64,000 nucleotides of DNA from Glandiceps talaboti (lineage: Eukaryota > Hemichordata > Enteropneusta > Spengelidae). Shown here one piece after another: positions 23,730 through 38,522 of the stretch. A program made the translations under genes and the position numbers. Location: NCBI RefSeq assembly GCF_964340395.1, contig NC_135549.1, positions 26,840,095 through 26,904,094 on the forward strand. Reading direction: 5' to 3'. The notes under the pieces are model-generated. The model was not told where the DNA came from, did no database searches, and saw only the letters and a program-made list of their open reading frames with translations. The first letter of the stretch is position 1. Every line of letters starts with the position of its first letter.

Positions 23730-26519
23730 TCGACAATCAACATTGCCACCTTATAGTAATCTGATTAAACCTACACTGGCTGCAACTTGAGTATTGTTTT
23801 TTTTCAACTTGACAACCAAAAATGTATTCACTGAAAACTGTTGAAATAGCAATAAGTAGATATTTTGCATGCCAATTATCGATCTATATTATCTATATCT
23901 TATATATTACCAAGTTAAACTCGGGGTCTATTGAGAACGGTGATATTTGGATTCGCTTCCGACAATCAATTTTAACGGACACATTGCACTATATTATATG
24001 TACTACTACACAAATATGTTAACCCACATGTAAACTGCAATGTTTGTAAAATGTTTGTTGAGCCGGGAGGCATTCTGTTTGAGGTGAAATGGTTTTATAT
24101 TGTGGCAATGACCATGAGTGATTTATTTTCAGGATGAGGTTTTTGGTGTTAGCAGTCCATACCATTTTAATTTCTTTGTCCGTGGAAGGAGGTATGTTAC
24201 CTTAATCTGTCAACAAAAAATGTAACATAGTGAGACATGTCATCTCAAATATTGGTTGAAGTAACTGAAAAATAAAAAGGGGTTTGGTGAGGTGACGAGT
24301 ATCCACGGCGACACCGTGGTGTTGTGTAATTCCCCATACCCCACAATGGCGTTTTTTTTCAAATTTCGACTTATAATTTTCAAATTTTGCATCCATTTTC
24401 CGAGTATATTAGGCAAAATTCGCATCGTTTTAGAATTTGGAATTAATACTCTATATTATTGTAATCTGTATTTAAGTATGATTTTATCGACGAGTATTCT
24501 TTGGGGCGAAATCAATAGTTCAATGTAGGATAAAAAACTAAATTCCTTTAGTTAGACCTCAGACCCCCCCCCCCCCTAACTAAAGTGGCCAAAATTGATG
24601 TTTCAGCCAGCGCAATTAATATCAAATGAGTATGTAGTAGTAGATAGCACTATGAATACAAGGCCGTGTGTTTTGAGAAAATTGCTCTTTTATTAACACT
24701 TTCTTGTCTTTGCAAATGGCTAACAGCATTGCAACATTATAATAACAGCAACAGAAGAAAACCAGTATACAACTGTGAACATTCTGCTAAGATCTCTTGG
24801 ACGGCCTCAGAAATACTTTTATGGACGGCATTACTCTGTTATTTTTTAATATTGATCTCCCAGAGCTTGTTTGTTAGTCTCTCAAAATCACTAGATGGCG
24901 TTTTGTACATTGTGAGGAGAACAGAAATTATACATGTACATGGAGACTGGGACTGGCCAAATGACTTACCAAAGTTCCCTAATCGTCCGTCGTCCGAACA
25001 TAGACACAGCGAAAAGTCTTTTAAAAGATTGGGACGTGTGCATGCATACACATAGAGAACGTCATGGATTTTGACCTTGTTCCCAACATGTCTTCAGTTT
25101 TCATGCATTTACTTGGAGTGAAAATTCTCACATTTCCTGATTGGACATTTTTCCGAATTTCTATTTCTGTGCTAGCATTGGGCTTAATAGCCACATTTCT
25201 CACATTTGGCTAATGTTGTCCACTTTCCATTAGCTACATGGAAAAGTCATTAGCCACAAACTTTAAACTTTGAAAATGTTACATTGTTTTTGCATTGCCT
25301 TAATTTATGATATTTGTCTTATTTAGTTATTATTGTTGTCATGAGCACTAACAGTCATACTAAACTTTGCCTACGTCAAAATATTGACACTATCATGCTA
25401 AACTAAATTTTGCCAGTTTTTTCTGCGTGTATTTATATATATACTATACACACGAACTTTCCAATGTTACTTGACAGTGGACGTATCAATACTGGAAATT
25501 GATACAATGTTACGACATGCTGGGTGGTCGTCTTTGAAAATAACGGCGCCAAAAATCCAAAACGCAGTGCAGACATAAATAAAGGACTTTTGCAAGAAAG
25601 TTATCCAGTTTAGGCATTTCCTTGATTCATAAACATTAATAAACTGGCACAATACTATGGTGACTGTCGCCATACATGTATATTTCGTGTGCCAGACGAA
25701 AAAATCGTTGTAAACCAGACGGTAATATACTGCCTTGTGAATTCATTAGTCGCTTTACCAAATTTGACCTCGGCGGCCGGCTGTTTACCTTTGGCGCACA
25801 GTTCGCGGAACAGGAAACAACTAGCTACCGCGGTTCGTCCCGCAGTGTAGTGCAGGTGGAACCATTGGAGTTTTGCCCGCAAAAGTGGCCTTAGAGGAAA
25901 ATAGTGTACATCCATCCAGACAGTTGTTATAAAATTGAATTATATTTAGATTTCAATTAAGCTGGTATTTACCGATGGAATAAATGCTTTGTAAGATATG
26001 CGAATATACCGAACCGTATGACAACTTTAAATAGAATAAGTTAAAATGATGGTATAACGACCTTTTAATATTCTATTTAAAGTTGTCATACGGTTCTGAT
26101 GAATAATCGCATATCTTAACACATTATTTTCTTATGTTACACCATCGGTCGAACTGATGTTGTACCTACTGGGGTCCTGGAATGAGATGCCTTGGAAAAA
26201 GTGTCGAATACAATCGATCATCAATTTCATTTCCTCGACAATTTGTCTCATTCCCTCAACAATACATCTTGCTCTCAGTACAACAATGTCATACTAAAAC
26301 TGCTAGACATCACCGTAATCACATGTGGATAAAGGTTACTACTTTCAAGCGAATTGTTGTCTGCGCAAACTGCCGGGGAACAATTTGGCATCCAAACATC
26401 CAAAGCGAACACAATAGAGTGGGTTCTAGGCCTGTTTCACCCCCCCCCCCCTCACTCGGCCTTTTACGGTCTGGCCTGTTGGCCCCTTGCCTCACGGTCA
26501 TTTTGCTCCCCCCCCCCCC
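23730..26519 (+). repeat. Tandem duplication unit 2
   Basis: Near-identical copy of unit 1 with the second signal-peptide exon (24134) and a second copy of the foldback element (about 25970-26149). The poly-C run at 26506-26519 sits at its distal end, as one does at the unit 1/unit 2 junction. C-tract recombination may have produced the duplication. Confidence 0.93.
24134..24191 (+). CDS. Link/F-lectin gene: signal-peptide exon, copy 2
   Basis: Duplicate of the 21332 exon inside unit 2. The only coding change is Lys2 to Arg, which keeps the basic N-region. The acceptor (TTATTTTCAG|G) and donor (GGAG|GTATGT) are intact and the phase is again 1. It is nearer the Link exons. Splicing both copies into one message would be in phase at the donor but is blocked upstream: the copy 2 exon includes a G before its ATG, which shifts the frame. 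The two are therefore more likely mutually exclusive first coding exons. Confidence 0.68.
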
Positions 26520-28640
26520 ATATATCAACATACTCCAAATCATAAATTTGGATTGATCATGAATGCCGTTACATGTAATACGTCCATGGATTGATCTCGA
26601 AAGCATTGTCAGGTCGGTTCATATTAAAAATCATAATTTATGATTCCTTGTTGTACTGAATCTAGTCCTGTATTGTTGTTGATCAAAAAGGTGTTGTCAT
26701 TTTTATTCAGATGTTACCGCCTGTGTATTGTTTTAGTTTTGCAGACATGTCGCCTTTCCTGCTGACAACTTCACAAGACACTTGTTATGAAATAATTATG
26801 GCCATATCCCCTTTCATGCCAATGTAACACTCCAAAGAAAACCGATTAGACGGAATGATTCTTTGTTTTAAAGAAAATTATCACATGCAATCATTCAGTT
26901 TCTTTCACCAAGGGATAAGGCACGAATCGATTTTTGTTATGCTTTGTGGTTGGATTGGGTACATATCGTCACACTTCCTTCATGTAATGAAACCTCAAAT
27001 CAGCATAATGGTTTGGTTTGGTTTTTACACAATTTACGGTAAAGTATTGCAAGTTTGTTCAGTCTGCTAGGATATGGTTACTGTGGTTACTATACGAGAA
27101 GAAGGGGTAGATAATGTAAATTAATGAAATACACACTGAATAAAGTAGAGACATATCAGCAAGATTTAGAAGAAGAAAAACGTTCTCAGGAGCAAAAGTA
27201 ATCGGAATAAGTTAAAGCAAGAAAATATAAAAGCAAAACAAATTGTTTAAGACTATGTAGAATTTATTTCTTTGACAGAAAACGTCCATATCGGGTAGAT
27301 TAGAAACGAAATGTTTGTAAACAAAGGCATACACCAGTCAAGTTGAATACATAGCCGACGCTATATGGTGATCATGAGGCATAATTTCCATAATAAAATC
27401 GAAGATTTGCAAAGAAGCTGCATACAGAGAAAACATGAAATTTAAGTGAAATTTCAAATTGGAAAGTAAATAAACAACTCTACCAAGGCTAGAAATAAAC
27501 TAACCGACAATTTCTGGTATGAATGAATTGAATCACCAATCAAACACTTTATATTTAGTGTATTTCCTATCATCCAGTCAGGGCATGTGCATGAGGCAAC
27601 AATTCCAGTGAAATCCGAAAATGATAATGATATACAGGTAATAAAGGCCCAAGTTAGATGAATATAATTATATGAGTCACATTTACATACTTACTTCTTT
27701 ATTTATAGTATATACATATTTGTTATGGGTATAAGGCCAGAAATGGACTGGTTAAAAAATGTTATATTATATGTATGTACTTGTGTGCAATTTCTGGTCG
27801 TTTAAAAAATGAAACATTTTTAATAATCGCAGAAACTCCAAAAAAAATAAAGAAAAATAAAGTATAAGTATGTAAAGCGGTAGGCTCGAACACACATTTT
27901 ATTCTGGCCGGGGTCTATATTCTTGTCATAAAATTACGTAAAAATATTCAATAAACATTATTCGTCACATCTGTGTCTCTTCAATATATACACTTTAGAT
28001 AAAGGAGAAAACGTTACAGCATCATTTTTACTGATTAAACAAGTACTCGTGTTTGCCCAAAACAGTAATCGTCCGTGAACGAGGGCGATGTAGTATCACG
28101 CATATGTCGAAAAAGAAGACGAAAGTGACCCCCCCCCCTTTTTTTTTTCTTTTAGCAAATGAGCAAATTGAGCAAATGCTGAGCTCATGGAGGTTGAGTT
28201 TTCAAATGCCAGTACCCCATGGACGTTTGCCAAGATTCGAATCATTGGAGCTCGAGATCGCGCGACAAGACAGGGAAGTAAATTATACGACCATAGGGGG
28301 CGCTATTCAATCGGTACACGGGAGCTGCGCAGGCGCTGCGTCTCGTATGCATGCTTTGACAGCGTCCCATTCGTACCTTATACTCGATTTATATTCCAGC
28401 GCGATTCGATCGAGTTAATATAATGTATTTCTCTGTGCATTATAATTAGATATTAATTATCAGTTCAAGATACTGAAATACTTATAAACAAGAACTTGAT
28501 AGAGCTTTTTCATATTGTCTAGTTTATGTTATTCAATATAGACACCAGAATTGCTTTGAGTTGCGTTCATTTCTCACCGTCTGTTGTGCATGTTGAAGCA
28601 GGCGCCTCGGCAAATTAGCATGAAGCATGTGTATTATAAT
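26520..28640. other. Intron-sized stretch without a supported gene
   Basis: Lies between the duplicated signal exons and the helicase pseudogene. ORFs are short. 28053-28423 is relatively GC-rich and open in two frames (78 and 121 codons), but I recognise no motif and see no clear splice structure. Confidence 0.45.
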
Positions 28641-28668
28641 CAAGTGACGGAATGGCGGATACCTAACA

Positions 28669-28676
28669 TATAAAAG
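28669..28676 (+). promoter_or_regulatory. TATA-box candidate
   Basis: TATAAAAG in moderately GC-rich surroundings, about 430 bp upstream of the ATG of the RecQ-like pseudogene. It fits a promoter position only by inference. Confidence 0.25.
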
Positions 28677-28743
28677 CTCTTTACTCGCTGCCAGATCCGT
28701 TACAAATCTTTTTTATGTATGGCGTGCGGTTTATTTAGCAGCT

Positions 28744-28850
28744 AGTCTCGCTGCCAGACTCGTGACTATCGTCCCTAATCTGTTTATGTATACCGAGCGG
28801 CGCAGCCGCGAGAAGAGAGGGACTAGTCCCGAGTCTGGCTGGAAGCGTTT
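28744..28850. repeat. Imperfect palindrome
   Basis: CGCTGCCAGACTCGTGACTA on the left pairs imperfectly with GACTAGTCCCGAGTCTGGCT on the right. This is the remnant of a foldback or MITE element just upstream of the helicase pseudogene. Confidence 0.55.
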
Positions 28851-29550
28851 GGATAAAAATACCCGCCAATGAAACTAGCGAATCGACAGATTGTTTAAAA
28901 CATACTAGCTACTGAATATTCTATATCCAGGAGGAGTCTGTTATAAATAGCGACTAATCATGTGTTGAGGATTTATTTACTTCAATGAATGACAGCGTCA
29001 CTCATTGTTCATTGCGTAATGTCAAGAGCTAGAGGAAGAAAACAAGCTGTCGCATAATACCATAAACACATAATTGCAACAGGCAAGTAACAAACACAAC
29101 GCATGAACATGGAAAAAGTTACCGAGACAACCTGCCTTGCGATTGAATATGGTATGCAGCAAATGACGCTCACAGAATTGAAGCCGAAGCAAGTAGAGGC
29201 GATTGCGGGTATGGGAAGTCCATCATTTATCAGATTGCACCGTTTTGTCATGAATCCTGCTACAACAGAACACTTGGCAAGTCTGTAGCGATAGTTGTAT
29301 CCGTTGGTAGCACTGACGACCGACCAAGTGAAATCGCTACAAGAGAGGCAAATCGGTGCCGTGTATGTCTCGCCGAGACTCGGCTGGCTGAACTGAAGCG
29401 ACGCTTACACAACGGTGAATGTCAGCCCATCCTTGCGAGCCCGGAATCACTGCTACAAAACAAAGATATTAGACAACTGTTGCAGACACAACCCTATAGG
29501 GACATGGTTTGTGGCGTATTCGTTGACGAAGTTCACTGTGTGGCGAAGTG

Positions 29551-31164
<1,614 letters not shown>

Positions 31165-32357
31165 GGGCATGAATGACTCTAAAAGTAGATGCAACGCTTT
31201 TCGAAAATGGTATGGTCGGCTATCGGAATTAAGGTCACTGTTGAGTGATAAAGTACAAGTTGTTGCTTTTACAGCTACGGCCACTACATCTGTACAACGA
31301 ACTGTCATTGAAGAACTAAATATGATGAACTACACCATCGTCAATCAGTCCCCCGAGAGAAGTAACATTCGTTACAGCATCATTAGAGTGAAGAACGATA
31401 TAGAAAGAAACATTAGCTGGTTGATCACTGACTTAATGAACAAAGGAGTAGCTACTGATCGTGTCATCATTTTCTGTCGATCTCTTAGATATTGTAGAGA
31501 ACTTTACTTTTTATTCAGAAAAAGATTAGGAGATAGAGGATTTGACAGATCTAGAAATCAAGAGGTTGAAGATGATAAAACCCGTATTTTTGCAATGTAT
31601 CATTCACAAACCCCTCACACAGTCAAACAGTCAGTACTTGAATCTTTTACCAGAGAAGATGGTTGAGTAAGAGTTGTTTTTGCTACTATAGCATTTGGTA
31701 TGGGGGTTGATGTGAAAGATGTACATAATGTAATTCACTATGGTCCTTCCAATCCAATTGATGATTATTTTCAGGAGAGTGGAAGAGTTGGTCGTGATGG
31801 AAAAGAAAGTAATGCCATTTTATTAGTATACAGTCAATCTTTATCTAAGCGTGTCAGTGAACGAAGAGATGACAGTCTGTCTTCCTTAATAGAAACCCTA
31901 GGCAGTCATGATATACAAGAGATTTGGCAACAAGTAGTCACTAGTATTGTACAAAGTAGTGATAGTGATGAAAGTACTAGTGAGTCAGACACATGCAGTG
32001 AAGATGAGAGTTGTAGCAGTGAAAGCAGATCAGATACACCAGACAGTGATACAGACATATTGAAGATATGATAAAGGAGAAAGTTCATCTTGGGTCTGAT
32101 AGTGATGATGATTAACTTAGTTTTACCCATCTAATAGTAATATTGTTATCAATGTGTATTGAATGAATCAATAGTGTTATTGTAAGCGTAATGCATGCTG
32201 TTTGTCTGATGAAAATCTGTGGATTTTCCTGAAAACTGTAATATAAATGGTATTATTTTTGATGAAATGTGTATTTATCAAACATACTGATACTTTCATT
32301 AACTTTGAAAGAGCAATTTATTACCAGTGAAAAATTGTAAATATTAATTAATTTATA

Positions 32358-32363
32358 AATAAA
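32358..32363 (+). terminator. AATAAA polyadenylation signal candidate
   Basis: AATAAA lies about 290 bp past the pseudogene stop codon in an AT-rich 3' region. It may be the ancestral polyadenylation signal of the helicase copy. Confidence 0.35.
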
Positions 32364-32369
32364 AATCAT

Positions 32370-33002
32370 TTTTGTGGACAAATAATGCCTCTGTGGAAGT
32401 ATATTTTATGTGTGGTACTTCTGTATTCTCTTCATTGAGAATGGGATAGAGTTTATACAGGAGATCTCCATGGATACGTTTGGACGGAGTGATTTGCTGT
32501 GCCAAATATATTCATGAAGATTATTTCTTACTGACAGGGTATGTCATCGACGACTCTTCAAATCATTACCGAACAATGAATTTGGCCCATCTTGTGTACA
32601 GGTAAAAGTTACATTAGTCACAGTAGTTACACTGCACTGGCATTATGAATAATTTATATTCATACATACTCTTGTGGATTACTGAGGTGTTTTCACACTC
32701 ATATATGTTTTGTGCACAAAACTGTTATTTACAAATGGCAAGTATTTTATGTCGACAGGGCGCCCTCCACGGTATAATGTCATACGTTTGATTTGACTAT
32801 AAGTTATGTAAGTGCGAACAATTAGCAATAAATAAAATAATATCCTTAAACTTTTATTCATATAAAAAGCTTGATTGAGAAATGTTGCACAATTAGCTTT
32901 GTGTGTAAAATTTCAACCTTTGCACCCCTACCCAACAGCCAAAAGTGAAATTCCTCTAAAGTCATCCTTAACTTGTAATAATATACTAATAAGAAGTGGA
33001 TG

Positions 33003-33038
<36 letters not shown>

Positions 33039-33809
33039 GCGATAGATAGATTGTGCAGGTACGTTTACAATGGCGGCTGGCTCAGTGTTCACCAGCCGTA
33101 GGTTGGGGCATCAACTCGCCGTAACTTTCACAATAATTCATCATATTGGATACTATAAAAGCGAAAATCGCGACTGATATTTTCTCTCCGTGCTAGAAGA
33201 ATTATTGATAGGAATACTGTGATTTCCCGGCGATTTCGTGAAGAATACTTGACCCCGCTGAGGTCGTAAATTTCGGCCCAGTTTTTCGCCCATTTGTTGT
33301 TTCGCCCAAAATTTACAAATTTTGCAAAGTAGATGGATTCTTGTGTACTTTCAAATGGCTATAGTTAGAAATAGACAAGGTCTACTCAAGATTTTCGGTA
33401 GAAAGTGGGTGATCCGCCAGGAGTCGAGGGTGACCTCCTTTGACAAGTGATGTGACGTGACAATGCAAACAGGCGAACTTCTCACAACTTGCTCAACTAC
33501 TGCTGTAATTTAAATCACCACGCACACCCAATTTCACCATTGACCCTACACGAAAGGGTACACGATTTCGCAACGTTTGAGATATTTTCAAGTCACATGT
33601 AACTTGCAAATTCGATATCACCCTGCAATCGTGTGTAATAGTGACACCAGAATGAAGGCAACTCGTGTAAGCAAGTCGTATTTTTGAGTGCAGTGTCCTG
33701 AGTACAGCGCCTTAATTTTATTCAGTCTACCCATACGTGGGTGGAGTCTACCTGACTAAAACGTTAGATGTCTACCTTCCAAAATACAAACATTAGCTCA
33801 AAAACATAA

Positions 33810-33868
<59 letters not shown>

Positions 33869-35770
33869 ATACAACTACAACAAGACTTCGGCCTTTGTAT
33901 TATAAAGTTATCTATTGCCATAAATTGTGTGAGTCTCTCAGTTTCGCATTATTTTAATCCGACATGGTTTTGCTCCCTTGTCTGGCAACGCTACAAACAT
34001 GTAGCAAAATGTGCTCAGGCTACATAAATTGTAGTAACGTATGATGAGGTATTTTTAATCATGTAAGCATTACGAAATATTATATAACTAGCAAGGTAGA
34101 TGTAATATATGTAATTTTGAGCTGGAATGACGAGATTTGTAGATACCGACATATATAATATTTTTGAGTGATTGGCATGAAATCCATGTGAAGAGGAAAA
34201 TATTCACTACATGGATCCGCAATACGAGTGTTTTCTGAACTATTAAAACTTAGACATAAAAAATAGGCCTTGGGGGTCTCAAGTGTCTATCATACAAATT
34301 TGTAACACATGACGTTGTTGTACATTATTTTTTTTAACAATTAGTTTGTAAGATGTAAGCTAAACTATTTATTTAGCTATCATCAGGGTGTAGGAAAGGG
34401 GATTACGTTAAATTACATTCAGGTCTTTTTCTCACACAAGACAAATTTATAGAAGTCAAAACAGAGATGGTTTAATACGAGACAAAATGTAACATGAAGA
34501 ACAGAAGAAAGTCCAGATTTGGCACAGTAAATCGACTAGCGATAGCGACGAATCTGAAAATAAACGGAAAAATGACTTGATAAGAGTGAAAAGGACAAAA
34601 TTTTAAGGATACAAGAGGAAATGCTGACAATTAGTGTTATGGGTAACAATCACTGCACGACACTGCACGTGTCAATAAGCACGTCCGGCCAGCAAGTGTA
34701 GGACAGCCGTCAACGGTCAAGCCACTTCGTGTGAACTACCTAGTGTACATGCACGCACAGTGGGTCGCTATCTTGAAAACATCGAAATTCAACAACAAGT
34801 AGTGACAATTTATATACATTATAATGCGGGATATTCGGGAGATCGCTGCAGAACAAAAAAAAATTCATGACGATATAATTAATAGAAAATATAGAAACAT
34901 AATTTTGTGTTAAAACAACCGAGGTGAAAAACCCGGAAATGTAGATATCAATAACATTGACTTGTCGAGTACCAAAGTTTGAGTTCGTTTTAGACACACT
35001 ATAAAAACTGAAAAAACGATTACCATGTTGCATTACACTCGTAATGGTCATTTAAAAAAATAGTTATCGTCTGAACGAAAGACTAATGACGCAAATGGGA
35101 ATAAAACGGATAAAAGCATGATGTACTCACCGAGGTCATCAGCGTACGCTTTATCACAAAACGGTCACATGGGTGTCACGTGAGACCCTTCCGGCCTCCT
35201 CTGGATAGACAGACAAATGGATAGAGGGAGGAGGAGGAGGGTGGGTTGGTGGATTGATGGATGGATAGATATTAGATAGCATTTCCTGTCAATTTATAAC
35301 ATTTTAGTGTTAGTAATTGATATTTAAAATATTGTAAACTACTCAAAGTTTCTACATTTCGAAGGAAAACTACTTTAATTTTATTTATGTTGAAATCAAA
35401 TGCTCATAATTTGTGACATGCTGGTGTTTTGGAGTGCATGCGATATTTAAACGCGTTGTTTGTGGGCCTGAAGTACTTGTGCACACAAGTCAGATCAAAT
35501 AACAACTTCACAAAACTGTACTTTGGGCAAACACAACTGAACAACGATTCCCAAACCACAAACACACATTTACTCTCCAAATGCCGCCATGAAAACATTT
35601 TTCCTCACCAACTATAGATATAAACCTCCGTAAGGCATAGTGTAGTCCAACCATGTAATGTACACACACACACACACACCTGAAGTAATACTAATCTCAA
35701 ATTTATCAGTTTCCTGATGATCGCTGAGATACACTCTGAGTAATTACTTATAACACCATCATTTTGGATT
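32370..35770. other. Intronic stretch without a supported exon
   Basis: Contains (GACA)n at 33005-33039. A more GC-balanced block, 33055-33790, ends just before an (AAAT)n tract at 33808-33871. That arrangement resembles the 3' end of a non-LTR or SINE insertion, but I find no pol III boxes or coding remnant. No Link-gene exon is seen here. Confidence 0.4.
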
Positions 35771-35884
<114 letters not shown>

Positions 35885-35947
35885 CCGCTATTAATTTGTC
35901 ACTATGTCTATCACATCTAACTATGAACTAATATCACTCCTCTTTAG

Positions 35948-36223
35948 GAGAAATATTCCACTCTGATGGCGGAGAAACGTATAGTTTGAACTTTGAGGAA
36001 GCTAAACAAGAATGTACGAAATACAATGCTGTCATAGCTACATACGACCAACTGTATGCAGCCTGGGAGGAGGGTTTTCAAAAATGTCGAGCTGGATGGC
36101 TTGATGATGGAAGTTCACGTTATCCAATGCAACAGGACATCAACGGTTGTGGTAATTTAGTAGGAATTGTTGATTTGGGAATTATGGACAAGTCAGATAG
36201 CTACGACGTGTTTTGTTATAAAG
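35948..36223 (+). CDS. Link/F-lectin gene: Link module 1 exon
   Basis: A 276-bp exon, phase 1 at both ends (CTTTAG| ... |GTAAGT), encodes a complete Link (Xlink/HABP) module. It opens with a Y-S-L-N-F-E-E-A-K-Q-E-C segment. The four module cysteines fall at TC-spaced positions seen in TSG-6, CD44 and aggrecan: QEC, KCRAGWL, NGCG and VFCY. By family knowledge the disulfides are C1-C4 and C2-C3, and such modules bind hyaluronan extracellularly. Actual ligand binding is not shown by the sequence. It shares visibly more residues with Link 2 and Link 3 than with Link 4 and Link 5, consistent with recent exon duplication. Confidence 0.93.
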
Positions 36224-36829
36224 GTAAGTATTGAAACAATCCTCACACGTTCATTAGATTGCACGATAAATTAATAAAGTTCCAAATAATCTCTAAACAT
36301 CAGTGTCTTATGTTTGTACTGTTTACCTTCTAAAAGGGTGGGGAGGGAAGTGAGTAATACACAGTGAAGAGGACATGCACATGACAGCCTGACCAAATTG
36401 CCGGAGGGGGGGGGGGGGCAGAACTTTGTCTTGGTGCAATCATGCACTTAAAATTCAGAAAGGTAGCTAATTTATATGAATTTGCATGCAATTTACATGA
36501 TATCCATTTTAGCATACGCAATTAAATATCATGTGTAAGGCCAAAAAAAATAAGAAAGCTGTTCCACCACATTGGATAAGTAGGTCGATTTTTATTTTTT
36601 TTTCTTCATTTATTTACATCCAATTTACAGAGATGTGATGATAGCAAAATATTCCTGGTTGAGTTTATATAGAACTTATTCAGTCATTTTGATTTTATCT
36701 CTTTGTAATTTGTCTGCATTGCAATCGATTTCCATCAGTTCTTCATTTGGGAAATGTACACAATTTATGATTAAACAAATTTTGTAGCCTCTCACCCTCA
36801 CCTCTCAAAAAAAATGTTAAGCCCCGCCA

Positions 36830-37330
36830 AATGAAACTCAAGCATTGTTTTACCCAGCTCTTCTGTCACCTACACTATAGTGGAGATATAAAATCATATG
36901 GTACAATGATGCATTAAAATACAAGTGATGACCAACTACAATAATACTCCGAACGAGATTACTTCACAAAGGATGTGGATTTCACATACATAAGGAGATG
37001 TCTCATAATGAGCTCTAACCTATACGGGGGGGGGGGGGGGTACATAGCCAGCTACCTTTTCCCTCTTGTTTTGCGAGAATGACAATTATCACCTTGATGG
37101 TTACTGATTGGAAGGAGACACATCCAAAAATGTATAAAAAATGAAAATAAGACAATTAGAGGATCAAACTATATAAATGATTTAAAGACTTACACTGCTT
37201 GGATATATTAAAATACCTGAATGTAGACAAGTATGCTATGCTGTACATATTTCCTGGAAGTGTATTTTGTTGTGACAAAGCTGAAAGATATTTTGCGGAT
37301 AGGCACTTGGTAAATGACCTCTGGAGTTTA
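36830..37330. repeat. Dispersed repeat related to 61725-62020
   Basis: Shares AACTCAAGCATT, TCTGTCACCTACACTATA, GGAGATATAAAATCATATGG, GTATTTTGTTGTG and CAAAGCTGAAAGATATT in order with the right-hand copy. The left copy has about 200 bp of extra sequence. It is non-coding and of unknown class. Confidence 0.8.
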
Positions 37331-37635
37331 ATTTGGTTCCAAAAAAATCACGAATGAAGAACAAAACATTTAAAGACTTTCAGACTGCCAGACGTGTGAT
37401 GGCCCATGACTGTTCAGCGCACCTCCCATGGTCATAAACTTTTTCTCAATTATTTGTTAGTGCACATTGGACTCGCAACAGCAATTAATCAACACTTGTT
37501 TCACATCTGACAATTTATAGCTTACCTTGTTTGATACGATGCACGTTTCCAGAGGTAAAACAAAAATAGTTTCTGATGTGTACGTAATTTTTAAACACTT
37601 CCTTAGTTATCTTAATACATACTTGCCTATCAAAG

Positions 37636-37699
37636 CACATACATACATACATACATACATACATACATACATACATACATACATACATACATACATACA
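37636..37699. repeat. (CATA)n microsatellite upstream of micro-exon 1
   Basis: CATA tetranucleotide tract 165 bp upstream of the 27-bp exon at 37864. Confidence 0.95.
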
Positions 37700-37863
37700 G
37701 ACATACATACATACACAAATAGATATACGTAGACATATAGACAGACGTCACACACGTACACACAGACTCTCTCTCTCTCTCAAAGACACCTATATTTCTA
37801 TATCATTAATGAGTTAAAGTGTTGTAAATATCATTCATGACAAGTTAATTTCATTTTCTTCAG

Positions 37864-37890
37864 ACATTCCATCTACAAGTATTGTTGGAG
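37864..37890 (+). CDS. Link/F-lectin gene: micro-exon 1 (27 bp)
   Basis: TTCTTCAG|ACATTCC ... TTGGAG|GTATGTAC: exactly 27 bp, phase 1 at both ends. Preceded by the final G of Link 1 it encodes DIPSTSIVG, a Pro/Ser/Thr linker. Including or skipping it keeps the frame. The flanking intron sequence is homologous to that of the 41500 micro-exon. Confidence 0.75.
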
Positions 37891-38146
37891 GTATGTACTG
37901 CTACTTTTTATAAGAATTGGGAAATTCACCGGAGTGGTGTTATTGAATGACTGTTCTGTGGGAGGCATTTGTTCCTAATAAATCTTACTTACGATTTGTA
38001 AATAAAACATGCATATATAATACGTATTAGGTCAAGCGAAGGATCTAGGTTGCGATGATTTAGAAGAGGTGAAATTTCTATTAAGTACAAACTGTGTGTG
38101 TGTGTGTGTGTGTGTTTTCAGTGATACACATGAACGTCACTTAAGC

Positions 38147-38195
38147 ATGAACAATTCCTTGAAAACGCTGTTCCTGTTATGCTTTATATACACAG
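38147..38195 (+). CDS. Possible alternative signal-peptide exon ahead of Link 2
   Basis: ATG opens 16 codons, MNNSLKTLFLLCFIYT, with a polar/basic start and a hydrophobic core, then CACAG|GTATTT in phase 1. Spliced to Link 2 (38523) it would read T-G-E-I-I-H-S. A polypyrimidine/TTTTCAG acceptor ends at 38121, so this may instead be an internal 5' exon. A short upstream ORF starts at 38130. If used as a first exon it would give a secreted isoform without Link 1 (592 aa), or mark a separate gene copy. Unverified. Confidence 0.4.
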
Positions 38196-38368
38196 GTATT
38201 TGACAGAACTGTTACAGCAACATACCGTACCGTATGTGTGTAGTTAACTCGATCTAAACTAGTATGCCTCTGGATTTCAAATCAAGCTTTCGCTTAAGGG
38301 TAAAACGATTTGTCTATGAATAAATTTTAATTAACAGCTCGAATTTCTATTTTTCACTCAACATTTTC

Positions 38369-38369
<1 letters not shown>

Positions 38370-38460
<91 letters not shown>
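38370..38460. repeat. (AT)n microsatellite
   Basis: AT tract just upstream of Link 2. Link 1 has an equivalent AT tract upstream. Confidence 0.95.
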
Positions 38461-38462
<2 letters not shown>

Positions 38463-38522
38463 TTACTTGGGAATAATATATGTTCAAATATTATATAAAA
38501 GACCTATTTCTCTTTACCACAG

